Shown piece after piece: positions 5,187 to 5,259 of a stretch of DNA of 5,259 nucleotides. Under the pieces are notes generated by a model, which saw only the letters and a program-made list of their open reading frames with translations, was not told where the DNA came from and did no database searches. The stretch lies in NCBI GenBank assembly GCA_023399035.1, contig JAEWQX010000198.1:1-5259 (forward strand), in the 5' to 3' direction. This stretch comes from Bacillota bacterium (GTDB lineage Bacteria > Bacillota > Clostridia > Clostridiales > Clostridiaceae). Position numbers and translations under genes: made by a program. Each line of letters opens with the position of its first letter. Within the stretch, counting starts at the first letter, position 1.

Positions 5187-5259
5187 ATGATTCCGAAAAT
5201 AATTCATTATTGCTGGTTTGGAAATTCAGAGAAGCCTGCAAGGGTAAAGGAATATATTG
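5187..5259 (+). CDS. GT32-type glycosyltransferase, N-terminal part (cut by window end)
   Basis: The first 24 codons are present and the gene runs beyond the window. The opening MIPKIIHYCWFGNSEKP is the highly typical start of bacterial capsular or exopolysaccharide glycosyltransferases with the sugar-binding DXD region (Gly_transf_sug, GT32, related to yeast Och1). The DXD catalytic motif itself lies beyond the end. TGGAGG (5175-5180), six bases before the ATG, sets the start. It lies 74 bases after the Wzz-like gene and probably adds another sugar to the same polysaccharide. The family call is confident despite the short length, because this N-terminus is distinctive; the donor sugar is unknown. 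Confidence 0.85.
   Translation, partial: MIPKIIHYCWFGNSEKPARVKEYI

Overview
The window is strongly AT-rich, with short purine Shine-Dalgarno sites, A/T-ending codons and some TTG starts. This fits a low-GC Gram-positive, most likely a Clostridium-type Firmicute; the genus is an inference from base composition and gene style. The content is part of an exopolysaccharide or capsule gene region, all readable genes being on the + strand.

Layout. Bases 2-85 are the last 27 codons of an unidentified membrane protein, followed at once by a long hairpin terminator (89-137). About 690 bases without an intact gene come next (138-831). They hold two possible decayed reading frames (195-305 on the minus strand, 549-734 on the plus strand), a strong Shine-Dalgarno sequence with no start codon, and a candidate promoter with a perfect palindrome just before the first biosynthetic gene. 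A tight four-gene unit follows: ugd (UDP-glucose 6-dehydrogenase, 832-2178), pssD (Alg14-like subunit, 2198-2656), pssE (Alg13-like subunit, 2653-3132) and a GT4 glycosyltransferase (3148-4218). A hairpin with a T-tract (4231-4274) appears to end it. A second unit starts with its own extended -10 promoter and encodes a Wzz/YveK-type chain-length regulator (4438-5112). The window ends in the first 24 codons of a GT32-type glycosyltransferase (from 5187).

How the genes fit together. Ugd makes UDP-glucuronate. PssD and PssE are the two halves of one glycosyltransferase (PssD the membrane-side subunit, PssE the sugar-nucleotide-binding subunit). Their place directly after ugd suggests a glucuronosyltransferase, as for Rhizobium PssDE, rather than the galactosyltransferase known from pneumococcal Cps14FG. 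The GT4 and GT32 enzymes would add further sugars to the lipid-linked repeat unit, and the Wzz-like protein would control chain length or export. The initiating phosphoglycosyltransferase, flippase, polymerase and the tyrosine kinase that usually pairs with a Wzz-like modulator are not in the window.

The most interesting point is the pssD/pssE junction. A run of seven Gs serves both as the last pssD codons and as the pssE ribosome binding site. It forms a G_GGG_GGA slip site, and a -1 shift there (or one extra G) would fuse PssD to PssE with no intervening stop.
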